Part shown: positions 51,040 through 62,808 of the stretch, one piece after another | Layout of the letters: every line of letters begins with the position of its first letter | How positions within the stretch are numbered: the stretch's first letter is position 1 | Assembly: GCF_048544455.1 (NCBI RefSeq) | Contig: NC_133537.1 | Span: forward strand, 70,155,634 to 70,219,633 | From: Silene latifolia | Lineage: Eukaryota; Streptophyta; Magnoliopsida; Caryophyllales; Caryophyllaceae | DNA length: 64,000 bases | Reading direction: 5' to 3' | The notes under the pieces: generated by a model | Databases searched by the model: none | Seen by the model: only the letters and a program-made list of their open reading frames with translations | What the model was told of the DNA's origin: nothing | Program-made: the position numbers and the translations under genes

Positions 51040-51770
51040 TCATTTTATGAGTGCAATTTTAGTCCAAAAAAGTGTAATTTTAGTCTACAAATGTGTAACT
51101 TTAATCCACAAATGTAATTTTAGTCTACAAAAGTGTAATTTTAGTCAACGGAAGTGTAATTTTAGTCCATAAAAGTGTAATTTTAATCCAAATTGTATAA
51201 CTATAGTCCAAATTTGTGTATCTTTAGTCCAAATTGTATAAGTTAGTCCAAATTGTGTAATTTTTGTCCAAATTGTTCTATCTTTAGTCCAAAAGCGAAC
51301 TTTAGTCATTGAAAGGGTAACCTTAGTAGAGATAAGTGTAACTTTAATAATAGAGATAAATGTAACTTTAATGAACACAAGTGTAATTTTAACAGAAAAA
51401 AGTGTAATTTCAACGGGAAAAAGTGTAATTTTAACGAAAAAAAGTGTAATTTTAACGGGAAAAAGTGTAATTTTAACCGGAAAAAAAGTGTAATTTTAAC
51501 GAAAAAAAGTGTAATTTTAACGTTAAAAAGTGTAATTTTAACAGAAAAAAGTGTAATTTTAACGTTAAAAAATGTAATTTTAACAGGAAAACAACTGTGA
51601 TTTAAACCGAAAAAAGTGTAATTTTAACGGAAAAAAGTGTAATTTTAACCGAAAAACTGTGATTTTAACCGAAAAAAGTGTAATTTTAACGGAAAAAAGT
51701 GTAATTTTAACGGACAAAAGTGTAATTTTAACCAAAAAAGTGTAATTTTAACCGAACAAGTAAGTTTAAT
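51040..51770 (-). repeat. Right-arm inverted TTACACTTTT array of element D
   Basis: The same unit in reverse complement (AAAAAGTGTAATTTTAACG), first as AGTCCAAATTGTGTAA-type units, then about eighteen regular units at 51380-51760. The order of variant units mirrors the left arm. Confidence 0.9.
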
Positions 51771-52615
51771 AGATCGTAAATCACACAATACCAAGACAAA
51801 ATTCTAAATACGAAATTTGGCAAATATATATAACAAGACGGATATTAACAAAGTGATATCAACAAGAAAAAAGTAAAAAATGAGATTTCATAACTAATAG
51901 ATTTAGTACTAAAATCACACTATAAGTTGTAAGATTGTCAATAACCGGAAGAAAAAAGACCAAAACATCAAAATTGAAAAAAAAAAAAAAAAAAAAAAAC
52001 GGAAATGGAAAAAAAACGGGTCAATGAAAATTTATCTATTTTAGTAGATCTAAGATTAAAATTAAAAAAAATCACAAATTTAAAACAATATTATATAGCA
52101 AGACGATATAAGGAGAAAAAAAAATAAAAAGAACACCCAAACATCAAGTTTTTTTTAAAAAAAAAAAAAAAAAAAAAAATTAAAAAATGACGTCGGGCGG
52201 CGGCGGCGGCGGTGGCGGCGGCGGTGGTGGCGGCAGCGACGGCGGTGGTGGTGTCCGGTGGGTGGTGGTAGATGGATGGTGAATGAGGAAAAGATGAGTA
52301 AATGATTTATTTGAATTTTTTGGGTTTTTTATTTGTTTGGTTTTTTGGGTTTTTTTTTTCTTGGTTTTTTTGGAGAGAATATGGAGAAGTGAGATATAGA
52401 GAGAGAATGAGGAGATGTGATAATGAGTTGGTGAATGAAAGATGAGGAGGATTAATGTAGTTAATGAGAAAATTAGAGGTATATGGCAAAATTAGAGCAT
52501 TAACCTTAATTTTTGGGTTCTCATCTTAGCCCTCCATTTCCAAGATCCAATGGCCCATAATGGGACTTATGGACTCAAATGTAAGAGGATGACTCATTTG
52601 ATCTTTTCACTATAT

Positions 52616-52616
52616 G

Positions 52617-52675
<59 letters not shown>
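52616..52675. repeat. (TA)n microsatellite
   Basis: TA tract of about 55 bp between element D and the gypsy element that follows. Confidence 0.95.
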
Positions 52676-52679
<4 letters not shown>

Positions 52680-54400
52680 TGATCAATATTTGAGCATATT
52701 TAGTCCCCGAATTAGCCTTGTTCCTATGCTTTTTAGTGCATATTTGGGTCATTTACTATCTTTAGTCCTTTGTTTTGCATATTCTTTGAGGTTTTGTTTC
52801 CTTGGTAGGAGAGGAGTGCAAACCTTGCATTTTCATGGCAAAATAGAGCTAAATTGGTCGAATCTAATGACCAAGCATCAAAGAGAAGACAAGACTAGAA
52901 GGCCTTTGTACATAATGTAGTAGATGAACAATGATGAAGAAGATCCTTGCATCCCCGACAAAATCCCGGAGGATTGTTGGAAGAAGAAAAGAAGAAAAGG
53001 AAGCTGAGTCAGGATCCGCTCGTCCCACCACTCGGGACGCCCGTCCAACAGCCTCCCAGGACGCTCGTCCAAGCCGCCCAGACGCCCGTCCAGCAGCTCC
53101 CCAATCCGCCCGTCCCGATCCTTGGACGCTCGGATTCTACTCCAGAGGGACACGCCCTCTTCTTCCCTCCATTGAAGATGCGCATATTTTTGAAAAACTA
53201 GCTAAAAGGAGACCCACATCTTTTCTTGAGAGGAGTGATTCCTCAAGGACTTAATCGTCATTTAAGCCCTTAGTAACCCTAATTTGTGCACCTAATCCCC
53301 AATATAAATACCCCATTAGTCTAATTAGGTTATCATGTTCTTCTTATCAATGTTTAGTGTAGTTTATATCATTCTAATCTCTTCTTAATCTTGTAATCAA
53401 CTTCTAATCAAATATTAATACAAATCTCATTTCCTTAATTTCTCTTTTGTTCATCTTTTATTTTGGGTAATTGAAGATTATTTGGGTTTATTGGGAGATT
53501 GACAACCTTCCATCAATCATCAAGTACTTCTTTTAGTCTTTGCATTATTATTTTGGAATCATCATTAGGTATAACTCTCTTAATCCCTTTTTAATTATTG
53601 TTAATCATCTTCATTTATTCATCATGTTTTGCTTTGTTAATATGATTGACAACCTTGTTAACATGTTAAACTTGATAATAAGTGAGTAGTTTCCTTAACT
53701 AGGGTTAATGGGTAATTAGGGAAAACCAACATGGGGGATGATCCATGCTTAATTTAATATGTTTTCATAATTTATTTGCTTGCTTGTTGTGATCTCAACT
53801 TATGCACATGTTATGTTTGATGAAATGCAAGCCTATGAATCCTTGCATTTTTTACCCATCACTTATCTTTTCAATGAGACTTGTAAGACATAAACCAACT
53901 CGAGTCTCATTAGACCATGCATATAGTTGAGTAGGGAGGATTAAGTCGACTTGTAGGTGTTGTACAATCTAATGGATTCGGCTCCGGGACCCAAACCTTC
54001 TTAGGATTGTAAGATATAAACCAACTCGATCCTATCACAACAATAATTGCTTGCTTATAATTTGAGAATATGTTTGTATAATCAATTCCCATGAATCCTC
54101 TATGACCCCATGACACCCAAGTGCTTTTAATCAATTGTTTACATCTCATTTTAGTCATCTTGCTTGTTTACTTTAATTGTTATTTAGTTTAGTGATCTTC
54201 TTATCTCAACCCAAATTGTGACACCCCTAGACACCGCTACTTGCAATCGAAAATCCTACATCAATACCCGTCCCTTGGGATCCGACCTTTACTTGCCTCT
54301 TTACTAATAGTAGAGTTGTTTGTGAAGTTATAAATATTGTTTTGGTCTAGGTGCTCCTAACGACAAGTAACCGAAATCTAAGCTCAAAGCGGACCGACCA
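52676..54400 (+). repeat. 5' LTR of the Athila-like element
   Basis: About 1.7 kb beginning TGATGTG and ending just before the primer site. It has no partner LTR in the window. A CG-rich stretch at 53030-53130 with repeated GCCCGTCC is part of the LTR, and the open frames there are not genes. Confidence 0.7.
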
Positions 54401-54539
54401 AAAATGGCACCGTTGCCGGGGACGGTGTTAACTTGATTTGATTTTCTTTGATTGTTATTAGTTGTGTCTTTCTTTGCCTTGGGGAAGTAAAGCTCCTCAA
54501 GGTTTGTTCTAATTGTTTTCGAGTTGTTTGATATTTTGC

Positions 54540-57347
54540 ATGTCTAGAAGATCACAAGGTAACTTGTTACCCATTGATCACGAAATTGAAAGGACTTTGA
54601 CATCTAATATAAGACTTGCTACAAATACTTTGAGAGGTATTGGTGAGGTTGTAGATATTCAACCAAACACTATTGAGTTCATCAATCCTTTTGCAAGAGA
54701 AGGTTAGGAGAACCCAACACAAAATCAATCACACAACCAACCCACAATGCCTAAGTTTTCATCACATTCCGTACCAACCGAAGAGAACCTACCCAATGGT
54801 ACTCCCACACTACAACACTTAACCGGAAATTTCATTGCAAAATCCGCATTTATCCAATTAGTCGAAAGAAGCCAATTTGGGGGGATGCCTAGTGAAGAAC
54901 CTCATTCCCATATGGAAACTTTTTGTGACTATTATGATGCGATTTCACAAACCGGAGTGAATCAAGAAAAAATTCGATGGGTCTTATTTCCTTTTTCTCT
55001 AATTGGCACCGTAAAACAATGGTTGAAAAGCCTTGATAAAGCTACTCTTGGAATTGACTTTTGGAAGAAGTTGGCTCTAGCTTTCTACAAAAAATTCTAC
55101 CCTCCGGAAAAGACTAACATGCTAAGAGCTCAAATTACGGGTTTTAAGCAAAGGGATGAAGAATCTTTGTATGAAGCTTGGGAGCGATTCAAAGGAATTT
55201 GTCGCTCATGTCCTCATCATGGACTTAGCGAGTGGTTCTTGGTACAACAATTTTGGAATGGTCTTTATGAAGACTCAAGAAACATTCTCAACATGGGATC
55301 AAATGGTATGTTCACCGAAGTTGACGATAATCAAACTTGGAACAAGATTGAGGAAATGGCGGTCCATAATTCACAATATAGTAGACCTCGCAAGGCTACT
55401 AGAGGAGGAAAGCATGAAGTGGACTCTATTACTCAATTGGGTGCTCAACTTAGTGCTCATATTAATACCATCAACTTGAAGTTTGAGAAGGCTATGACTA
55501 AACTTGAAGAAGCCTCAAAATCACCAAAGCATCATGTTAATGCCATGGTAGCATCTTCGTCAATCCCAAGTGAGATATGTGAGAATTGTGGAACTTTGGG
55601 ACATGACCAAAGTGAATGTAGGGGAACAAATGAACAAGTGAATGCTTTTCAAGCATACAAAAGTGGTATCCCTTATTCCAACTATTACAATGAAAACACC
55701 AAATTCCACCCAAATCTCTCATACAAAAGCCAAAATGTTCAAAACCCTCAACCAACATACACCCTACCTCCCATGAGAAACCAAAACCAAAGACCCTTTT
55801 TCAACCAAAACCAAGGTTATCAAAATCAAACTCCATATAATCAACAAAATGACCAAGGTTTTAATGTTCAAAAAGCGGTCCTCCAAATGCAAAAGAATCA
55901 ACACGAATTTTTCACTCAAATGCAAAAAGATAGCCAAGAAAAAGACATCACCATCAACAACATCCTAGCCCACACAGAAATGTTGGAAACTCAATTGACC
56001 CAACTAGCATCTTCAAACTCCCAAAGACAAAAGGGGCAATTACCACCTCAAAGTAATCCCCCAAGACATGAAACGGTTAGTGCCATTCACTTGAGGAGTG
56101 GTACGAAATATGAAGGACCAAAGAAGCAAGTTGAGGATGAAGTTGTGGAAGCTAGTGACAAGGAAATAGTTGTGCAAAACTCTAGGGAAGAAGAACCCAC
56201 CAATCAAGAAGTTTCAAAGAAAAATGAAGAAAAGGGCAAGGAGAAGGAACCCATTGTGATTAGGATTCCATTCCCGAGTCGTCAAGCTAAGCCTAAGTTT
56301 GATGACCAACTTGGAAAATTCATGGAAATTGTGAAGAATTTAGAAGTCTCGATTCCTTTCACGGAATTGATCAATCACGTTCCGGCCTATGCAAAGTACA
56401 TGAAGGGCATCTTTACGAAGAAGAAATCAATCCGGAAGCTTGAGACTATTGCCTTCACTAAGGTGAGTAGTGCCATCCTTCAAGGGAGTTCACCTCCAAA
56501 ACTCAAGGATCCGGGAAGTTTCTCCATTCCATGCAATATTGGTGACACTACAATCAACAAAGCTTTATGTGACCTTGGGGCAAGTGTTAGTGTCATGCCA
56601 TATTCGGTTAGCAAGAGGCTAGGAATGGGATAAATCAAATGTACCAACATCACGCTTCAAATGGCGGATAAATCAACAAAGACACCTTTAGGGGTATGGG
56701 AAGATGTTCCCGTGAGAATTGGAAAAAATTTCATCCCGGTGGATTTTGTCATTGTTGACATGGAAGAAGACTCCAACATTCCTATTATCTTAGGAAGACC
56801 TTTCTTGCACACCGCGGGAGCAGTGATCGATGTAAAGCATGGATAAATCACCCTTGAAGTGGGAGATGAAACCATCACTTTCAATCTTGACAAGACCATG
56901 AGAGCTCCCCGATTGCATGAGCCATATTTTATGGTTGATCACTATAGCCGGAAGGATGATAGGAAGAAGTTGGAATTTCAATGGAAAAAGAAAGTGGATG
57001 ATGCTCCATCAAAAGAGCAAGGAAATAGCAACAATGAGAGCTTCAAAAGCTCACCCGTGACAAGTGAAGAAGATGGCCCCATTGGCCAAGACAAGAAAGA
57101 AAGAGAGTTGTCTCTATCAACTCAAGAAACCTTCAATGATCAAGTAGACGAAGTTTGCGGTCTTTGGGATGATGAGTTCGAAGGGATATTCAATCCCTAT
57201 ATTGGTAATGCTCTGAACCAAGACCATCATGGAGAACAACAAATGCAAAAATCTATTGAGGACCTTTATCATGATAATGAACAAGCTTTCGACTACTTCT
57301 TCAAGGTGTTGAGTAACATCAACAACACCTTGAACATGCCCCCTTGA
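54540..57347 (+). mobile_element. gag-protease region of the Athila-like element
   Basis: The region encodes a gypsy gag (matches the plant retrotransposon gag domain, e.g. WKKLALAFYKKFYPPEKTN), the knuckle CENCGTLGHDQSEC, and protease motifs ALCDLGASVSVMPYS and IILGRPFLHT. It is the only long reading region right of 52 kb. It is fossil sequence, broken at a few points. The tail (56998-57347) is repeated at 62809-63158. Confidence 0.85.
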
Positions 57348-57633
57348 CATCTCACATTGGATGAGAGTTTGGTGGAGTCCTCCCTAAACCACCATTTGTA
57401 AATATTCTAACTCCCTAACTTGTATTTCAATTATTACATTGCATTCTTTGTCATTTTGGATTTATTTTTGTGCCTTGATCAAGATATTCATCATTTTGAG
57501 AGAAGTGAGGGAGGGACTTATGATTTTATTGATGTGTAGTGCTCTACCTTAGTGTGGGGATAGCAATTGCCTAGACTATTCATGCCTTTGTAGTGCCCCT
57601 ACAATGAAGAACACGAGAATTGAAGAATGAAAA

Positions 57634-58974
57634 TGTAACACCCCCATACTCCAAGTGCCTTACCAGGACCACTCAGGTATAAGGATGCTACCATCTCGGT
57701 TGCCCGAGGCATGATAATCATAAGACAATGAAGAAACATACTTTATTAAATAAGTTTAAGTGATTACATTACAAAACCAACTGTAAGCAAAATACAACTG
57801 TTCTCAACCTATAAACCAACTGAAAGGAACTGTTCTAATAAACACAGCGGAAGACTAAAGACTCTGATATGTGATGACTCCATCCCCAGCTAGATCCCAC
57901 GCGTATCCAAGATATACCGCGCAAGCAATCGCTCACCACCCCGAATGGATCACCACAGTTTTTAAAACATTTAAACGGGGTCAGTACTAATCACACAATT
58001 AATATACATGTCACAATAAGATAAGCAGACAGCTTAACCATCACACACACACACCCCATCACACCAATCCCAACAATGTCAATCACCGACTGTCCACTGG
58101 ACCAGCTCTGCCAGTGGGGGACCGCAGCCGTTCCCACCTAAGCCCCGCTCATCATACCGAGCGATAACCCTGTCCATTAATGTGCACATCCCCTTCCGTG
58201 GCGGGTTCCACGAAGGGCGAAACTAGGGCGTGAGGTCACTCCCGCAAGTGACCCCACTCAGCCGAGAACGCATCTCGAGAACCATCAACAGCAATCACAA
58301 CCACAAACACAGTATAATCATCATATCAAACAACCAAATACAAGACATCACCAATATCCCATTATGGGACTAATCGAGTAGAAATCCTACCCGGAAAGCA
58401 ACACAATCATCGACGATCTAGCAAATTGTCTCAAAACCTCTCCTTTACAAATCCTTCTCCTATCACATAATCACATAATCACAATCTAACCTTAACAAAT
58501 CATAAAAACCCCAAATCCCAAAATTAGGGTTTAACCAAATCAAAGGAAAGACAATAAAAAGGGTACATAGATCTTACCCTCGACGCAAGGAACTCAACGG
58601 TATAAACAACGACAAGAACCGACCGTCTGAACTCCGGAAATTGCTAAGAATGCGATTAGGAAGATGAACTTGTTTGCTTTCTCTCTTAAACAGAAATTTA
58701 GGTTTTGGAAAAGTGATTTGGAAACAATGACGGAAGTGTTTTATACTTTAGTCGCATTATTAACAAAACCCGACAAAATTTCCCCGTAAACCGGCTACTC
58801 GATCGAGTAGCTAAGGTACTCGATCGAGTGCCCCCTTACTCGATCGAGTACCCTAGTTACTCGATCGAGTACCGAATGTGTCGAAACTATTTTATTTCGC
58901 AAAACTCCCTTACTCGACGAGTAAGGCCTACTCGATAGAGTACCCCAAGACTCATAAATACGGAGTATTGCAGT
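57634..58974 (-). repeat. LTR of a second gypsy (chromovirus-like) element, minus strand
   Basis: On minus the LTR begins TGCAATACTCCGTATTTATG and ends GAGTATGGGGGTGTTACA, about 1.34 kb. Directly upstream on minus (58975-59020) the sequence encodes NFGDEVLFKEGR, the usual end of pol in Tekay-like chromoviruses, so this is the 3' LTR. The palindrome ACTCGATCGAGT is repeated at 58795-58945. A second copy of the LTR end starts at 63445. Confidence 0.7.
58795..58950. repeat. ACTCGATCGAGT palindrome cluster 1
   Basis: Four perfect 12-bp palindromes and two near-matches within 150 bp, spaced by GCCC- or CCTA-type linkers. Confidence 0.9.
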
Positions 58975-61900
58975 CTTCCCTCCTTAAAAAGAACTTCGTC
59001 CCCGAAGTTCAACCCATACATGAAAACAAACATACTAACTCGATCAAGACACAACAACGTGACTAAGAACTCAAAACAAAACTCCAACCCAAACATGAAC
59101 TCGTAACACCAACTCCACTAACTATTCCTACCTCCACAACATGGCTCACGATATCGTATCCACTCCATTATATCTCTCTCAACACTAACTCCATACACTA
59201 CCAAAATACTCATAACATCAAACGGAATGTTACATTCTACCGCCCTTAAAAGGAACTTCGTCCTCGAAGTTTACTCACACTCATAATCTCATCATCCAAC
59301 TGTCAACACTAGTGAAATATTCTCACACTCCTAAACATCACGCTACTACAAGCACGGCCATGGCCTTTTAACAACATCAACCACAATATATACAACTCTA
59401 CTTCGAATTATACTACGACATGCACTTCGAATTATACTACGACATGCACAATCATCAAATTCTCTTTTATCGCATCCTACTCCTCTTGAGATAAATGTTA
59501 CGTCCTCGTAACTCACTAACACTATATCCTTAGTTATATCTTCTCATTATTTTCATCACCATCACATGTCATAGATAACCGCCTATAAACCCAACACTCA
59601 CCATTCCTATATCCAAGGCTCCCATACATAAACATTTCTCATACCTCAACTCATTCGTCACACCATCTAACCTATACCTCAAAATCTTTATCTTAACCCA
59701 AAACTTCAACTTTTCCACATTACCGCAACATGACATACCTCTCTATATAAAGCACCTATCTCCCAAACGCATAACTCACGATCCACACTCTTTACGTACA
59801 CTCACACTAGATCCTCCAGTTCTTTCCTTCATTACCGCAAGACTCATACATAACCTAATATGACACTAACTCCCCCAACACCCTACACTCACTGTCCCAA
59901 CAAAAGATTATGAACCACCTGCAGCTTTCAGATCATTACCACACATGTTCTACGGACCACTTGTCATTACCATGTCTACTAAAGCCTTATCTAGAACAAG
60001 ATCAAAATTACTGTAACAACCTCTCACAACCGTGTCCCATCAATAGAACATCACTATACCATGACAACAACGAAAACATATACGATTCTATTTCATATCA
60101 TACTATACCCTCATTCCCAACTTAACCTGGTAAAGAAAACATCAATAAACAAGACAACCGTCTATCTCAAATCGAAACTCGCAGGAGCAACATCAAACAA
60201 AACAACAAACTATGAATAACTGGTATGCACTTTCGAAACTCGAATCATAATCATCTCGCCTACTCCACCACAACCGGTGACGACATCACAACACCGCCAC
60301 CAACAGCCACACCGTAGTGCGGAAATACCCGCATCACAACATTATGTACCGTGCCCGGATCACCACCCGAGGCACCACAACCACACCGATAGACATCACA
60401 ACTGCATACGATTCCCATAAACACTGACTGAGCATAACTTCTCAGACAAGAAAACTTACTCAAATCCACTTTATTAAATCACCATGCAACATATTATATG
60501 GATAAACAGATAAGCATCTCATGAACATCATCGCTACCATTTCACGGAATACACATGTGTTATTAATACACATAAATTTATAACTAGCCATGTCAAATTA
60601 ATCAAGTTATTACCTTTTTGGATATTATTCAATTAAATTACCGTGTCCAACCTATATATTACAGAACATTCATAAAACAACTTTATAATTATCACACCAT
60701 ACCACTTCTTGTGAGGTCAGAACCTCACACAAACATTTACACATATCATAGACCCGTAATCACAACCAACTAGTCAATCCTGATCACGTAAGTTACCACT
60801 CAACATAGGTTACTTGTCGCCCGAGCTTAACTCGTATACACCTCATAACATATTCTCCCTTTCGCATATCCATCACCTCTGCCAAATGTAGCCACACCAT
60901 TAATACTCAACTACTAACAACCGCCTCATATAACCACATCTTATACTCTTTCATAACTGTACTTACCAATCTGGTCTCTGCAAAATCAACCTCTTTAGAA
61001 TTGTTACCTTTCTAATATACCATTACCCTTAACCACTAGTCACAAACCATAACACTACCGCTGTCCGGGCATCAAACCTCTTACACTCATCTCTAAACAT
61101 CACGATTTGTTTCCTATCTTTGGTTGACATCCCAAATAACGAACATCCAATCCATTAACAAAATTACCTCAACATTCTTCCCAATACTATCCTTAATTGT
61201 AGTATCATCTAACTCTCCACCAAAAATCTCGTATCGTGCAAATACTCCACCAACTTCATACTCCCTTAATTCCTCGAAACTCATGATTAATCATGTTGTC
61301 CTGAAATTTCTGTATAACCATTAACTTACTTACCCTTGATAGTATCATACATCTCGACGATTCCTTACTTTATGTCACATAACTCCGGTGAACTTTTTCT
61401 CAACTTACTTTTATCCTTCTTTTCTCGTTATGCTCAAAAATACCATTAATAGCTCAGCTCCTTATTACTTTTATCTAACTCTTTAGTGCTCCGATTATCT
61501 TTTCATTGCTCCAAAACTCAAATCCCATTATTTCATATCGATATCATCTCACTCTTTCTTACCATAAATATTATCTTATTATGCCATTAATCACCCTTGC
61601 CTCTAGTTTATCCATAAAATCAACGTTCACTGTTCTAACAATTGCATCTCCTTTGTACCTCTCTAGAAATCAGAATTCCTTTTGTACCATTAATTGCCCA
61701 AGGAAATCACACAGTAGTTTCGTCTCTTAATAAACCAAATCTCCCAAATCCACCTCGCGACATGTCTCCACAAAGTTCACTATATATTACTCTTCTCAAC
61801 CCCTTTAAAACGCACTTTCACTACATATATCCTTACTCAACTCTATTTCTAACCATGTCCCTCCATAATTCTTTACACATCTCAAGCTGCCACTATCCGT

Positions 61901-62700
61901 ATCCTTACTTTCAATCTTTTTATTCTCACGTTCATTATACTCACATCATCCCTTGCCCATATTCTCTTACTTTTACATTACTCAACACACAATCATATCA
62001 CTCATCCCATCTCGCAAAACGTGCTCTATGCCTCAATAAACTATACCAATCTTCCTTTTCTTTTTCCACCATCTATCATAATCACATATAACTCATGTCC
62101 TCCCCACCGAATTCATATTCATCATAAGTGCCACTCTTTACATCATAAGATTGGGTAACTTACGCTTCAGGACCAACACATACGTAAAACAATGCATAAG
62201 GAAGTAATACAACACCTTTGGATTAAACGTAATATGCAACGAATGTCAAAAGATAAACATATGACCCGAAACACGCATATGACCTGCACAGACCCCACTC
62301 GATCGAGTACCAGAACCTACTCGATCGAGTTGAGGCTACTCGATCGAGTGCCCTACATGCTCGATCGAGTGCCCCGACCTTAACCCAAACAGACCTTCTG
62401 ATCTCTGACTTACTCGACCGAGTAGCCAGGCTACTCGATCGAGCGACCCCATACTCGATCGCGTGCCCGAGGTACTCGATCGAGTGCCCAAAAACACGAT
62501 TCTGGTCAAAATAACGACAAATACCCACTCGATCGAATCATGCAGACTCGAGAATACTACCCGCATGTTATCTCACATACCCCCAACGTACTATGCATTC
62601 ATTATTATTTCAACATTATGATTACAACTATGCATTCAAATCTGCGCGACTCCTCATACAATCAACATAATAATCTACTTCGTGTTATCAAGTGCCACGT
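58975..62700 (-). mobile_element. Non-coding interior of the second gypsy element, decayed
   Basis: C- and A-rich sequence with no supportable gene. A second pol-end signature (NFEDEVPFKGGRM on minus) lies at about 59225-59265, implying that at least two related element ends are joined here. All open frames in the region (e.g. 59910-60125, 61642-62091) are short and compositionally biased. It is heavily broken, and its right boundary is not clear. Confidence 0.45.
62298..62535. repeat. ACTCGATCGAGT palindrome cluster 2
   Basis: About ten perfect or near-perfect palindromes in 240 bp, like cluster 1 at 58795. The minus-strand frames with repeated LDRV or SIE come from it. Confidence 0.9.
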
Positions 62701-62808
62701 TATAAACAACCATCAAAAGAGCAAAGAAATAGCAACAATGAGAGCTCCACAGTGGATGATGCTCATTATTATTTCAACATTATGATTACAACTATGCATC
62801 CACAGTGG
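62599..62808. repeat. Nested short duplications at a rearrangement junction
   Basis: TATTTCAACATTATGATTAC occurs at about 62607 and 62771; CCACAGTGGATGATGCTC at about 62748 and 62801; TAGCAACAATGAGAGCT at about 62731 and 62840. They overlap like steps, which suggests template switching where the 5.8-kb repeat begins again. Confidence 0.7.

Larger units (their letters stand above)
49171..52615. mobile_element. Element D: foldback-like non-autonomous relative of C
   Basis: The right end, read inward on minus, is AAGATCAAATGAGTC then CTTACATTTGAGTCCATAAG and GGGCCATTGGATC, closely matching both ends of C1/C2. The left end (GTTCTCAAAGTTCC, then AAAGTCCAAG) is a weaker match. The two halves mirror each other: both begin with a TC-rich leader (TCTCTCTATATCTCAC), then A/C-rich sequence with CCACCACC and CGCCGCC, then a T-rich zone, then oligomer arrays facing in opposite directions. 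No coding sequence of C remains. The structure predicts a very long imperfect hairpin. Mobilisation by the C transposase is inferred from the shared ends. Confidence 0.75.
52676..57633 (+). mobile_element. Athila-like Ty3-gypsy retrotransposon, broken
   Basis: Parts in order: 5' LTR from TGATGTGATCAATATTTGAG (52676) to about 54400; primer site TGGCACCGTTGCCGGGGA at about 54405, matching the tRNA-Asp-type site used by Athila elements; gag from about 54540; a CCHC zinc knuckle near 55580-55620; an aspartic protease region near 56520-56840. No reverse transcriptase or integrase is seen. The segment from 57350 to 57633 resembles the untranslated region preceding a 3' LTR. A second gypsy LTR abuts at 57634. 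The element is broken, with a few breaks in gag-protease. With only one LTR in view its age cannot be read. Confidence 0.85.

Noticed and set aside
53030-53140. CG-rich coding island with Pro/Ala/Arg frames
   Set aside because: It lies inside the Athila-like LTR and consists of repeated GCCCGTCC-type units; three overlapping frames are equally open.
61642-62091. 149-residue plus frame
   Set aside because: Biased C/A-rich composition and no motifs; a chance frame in decayed element interior.
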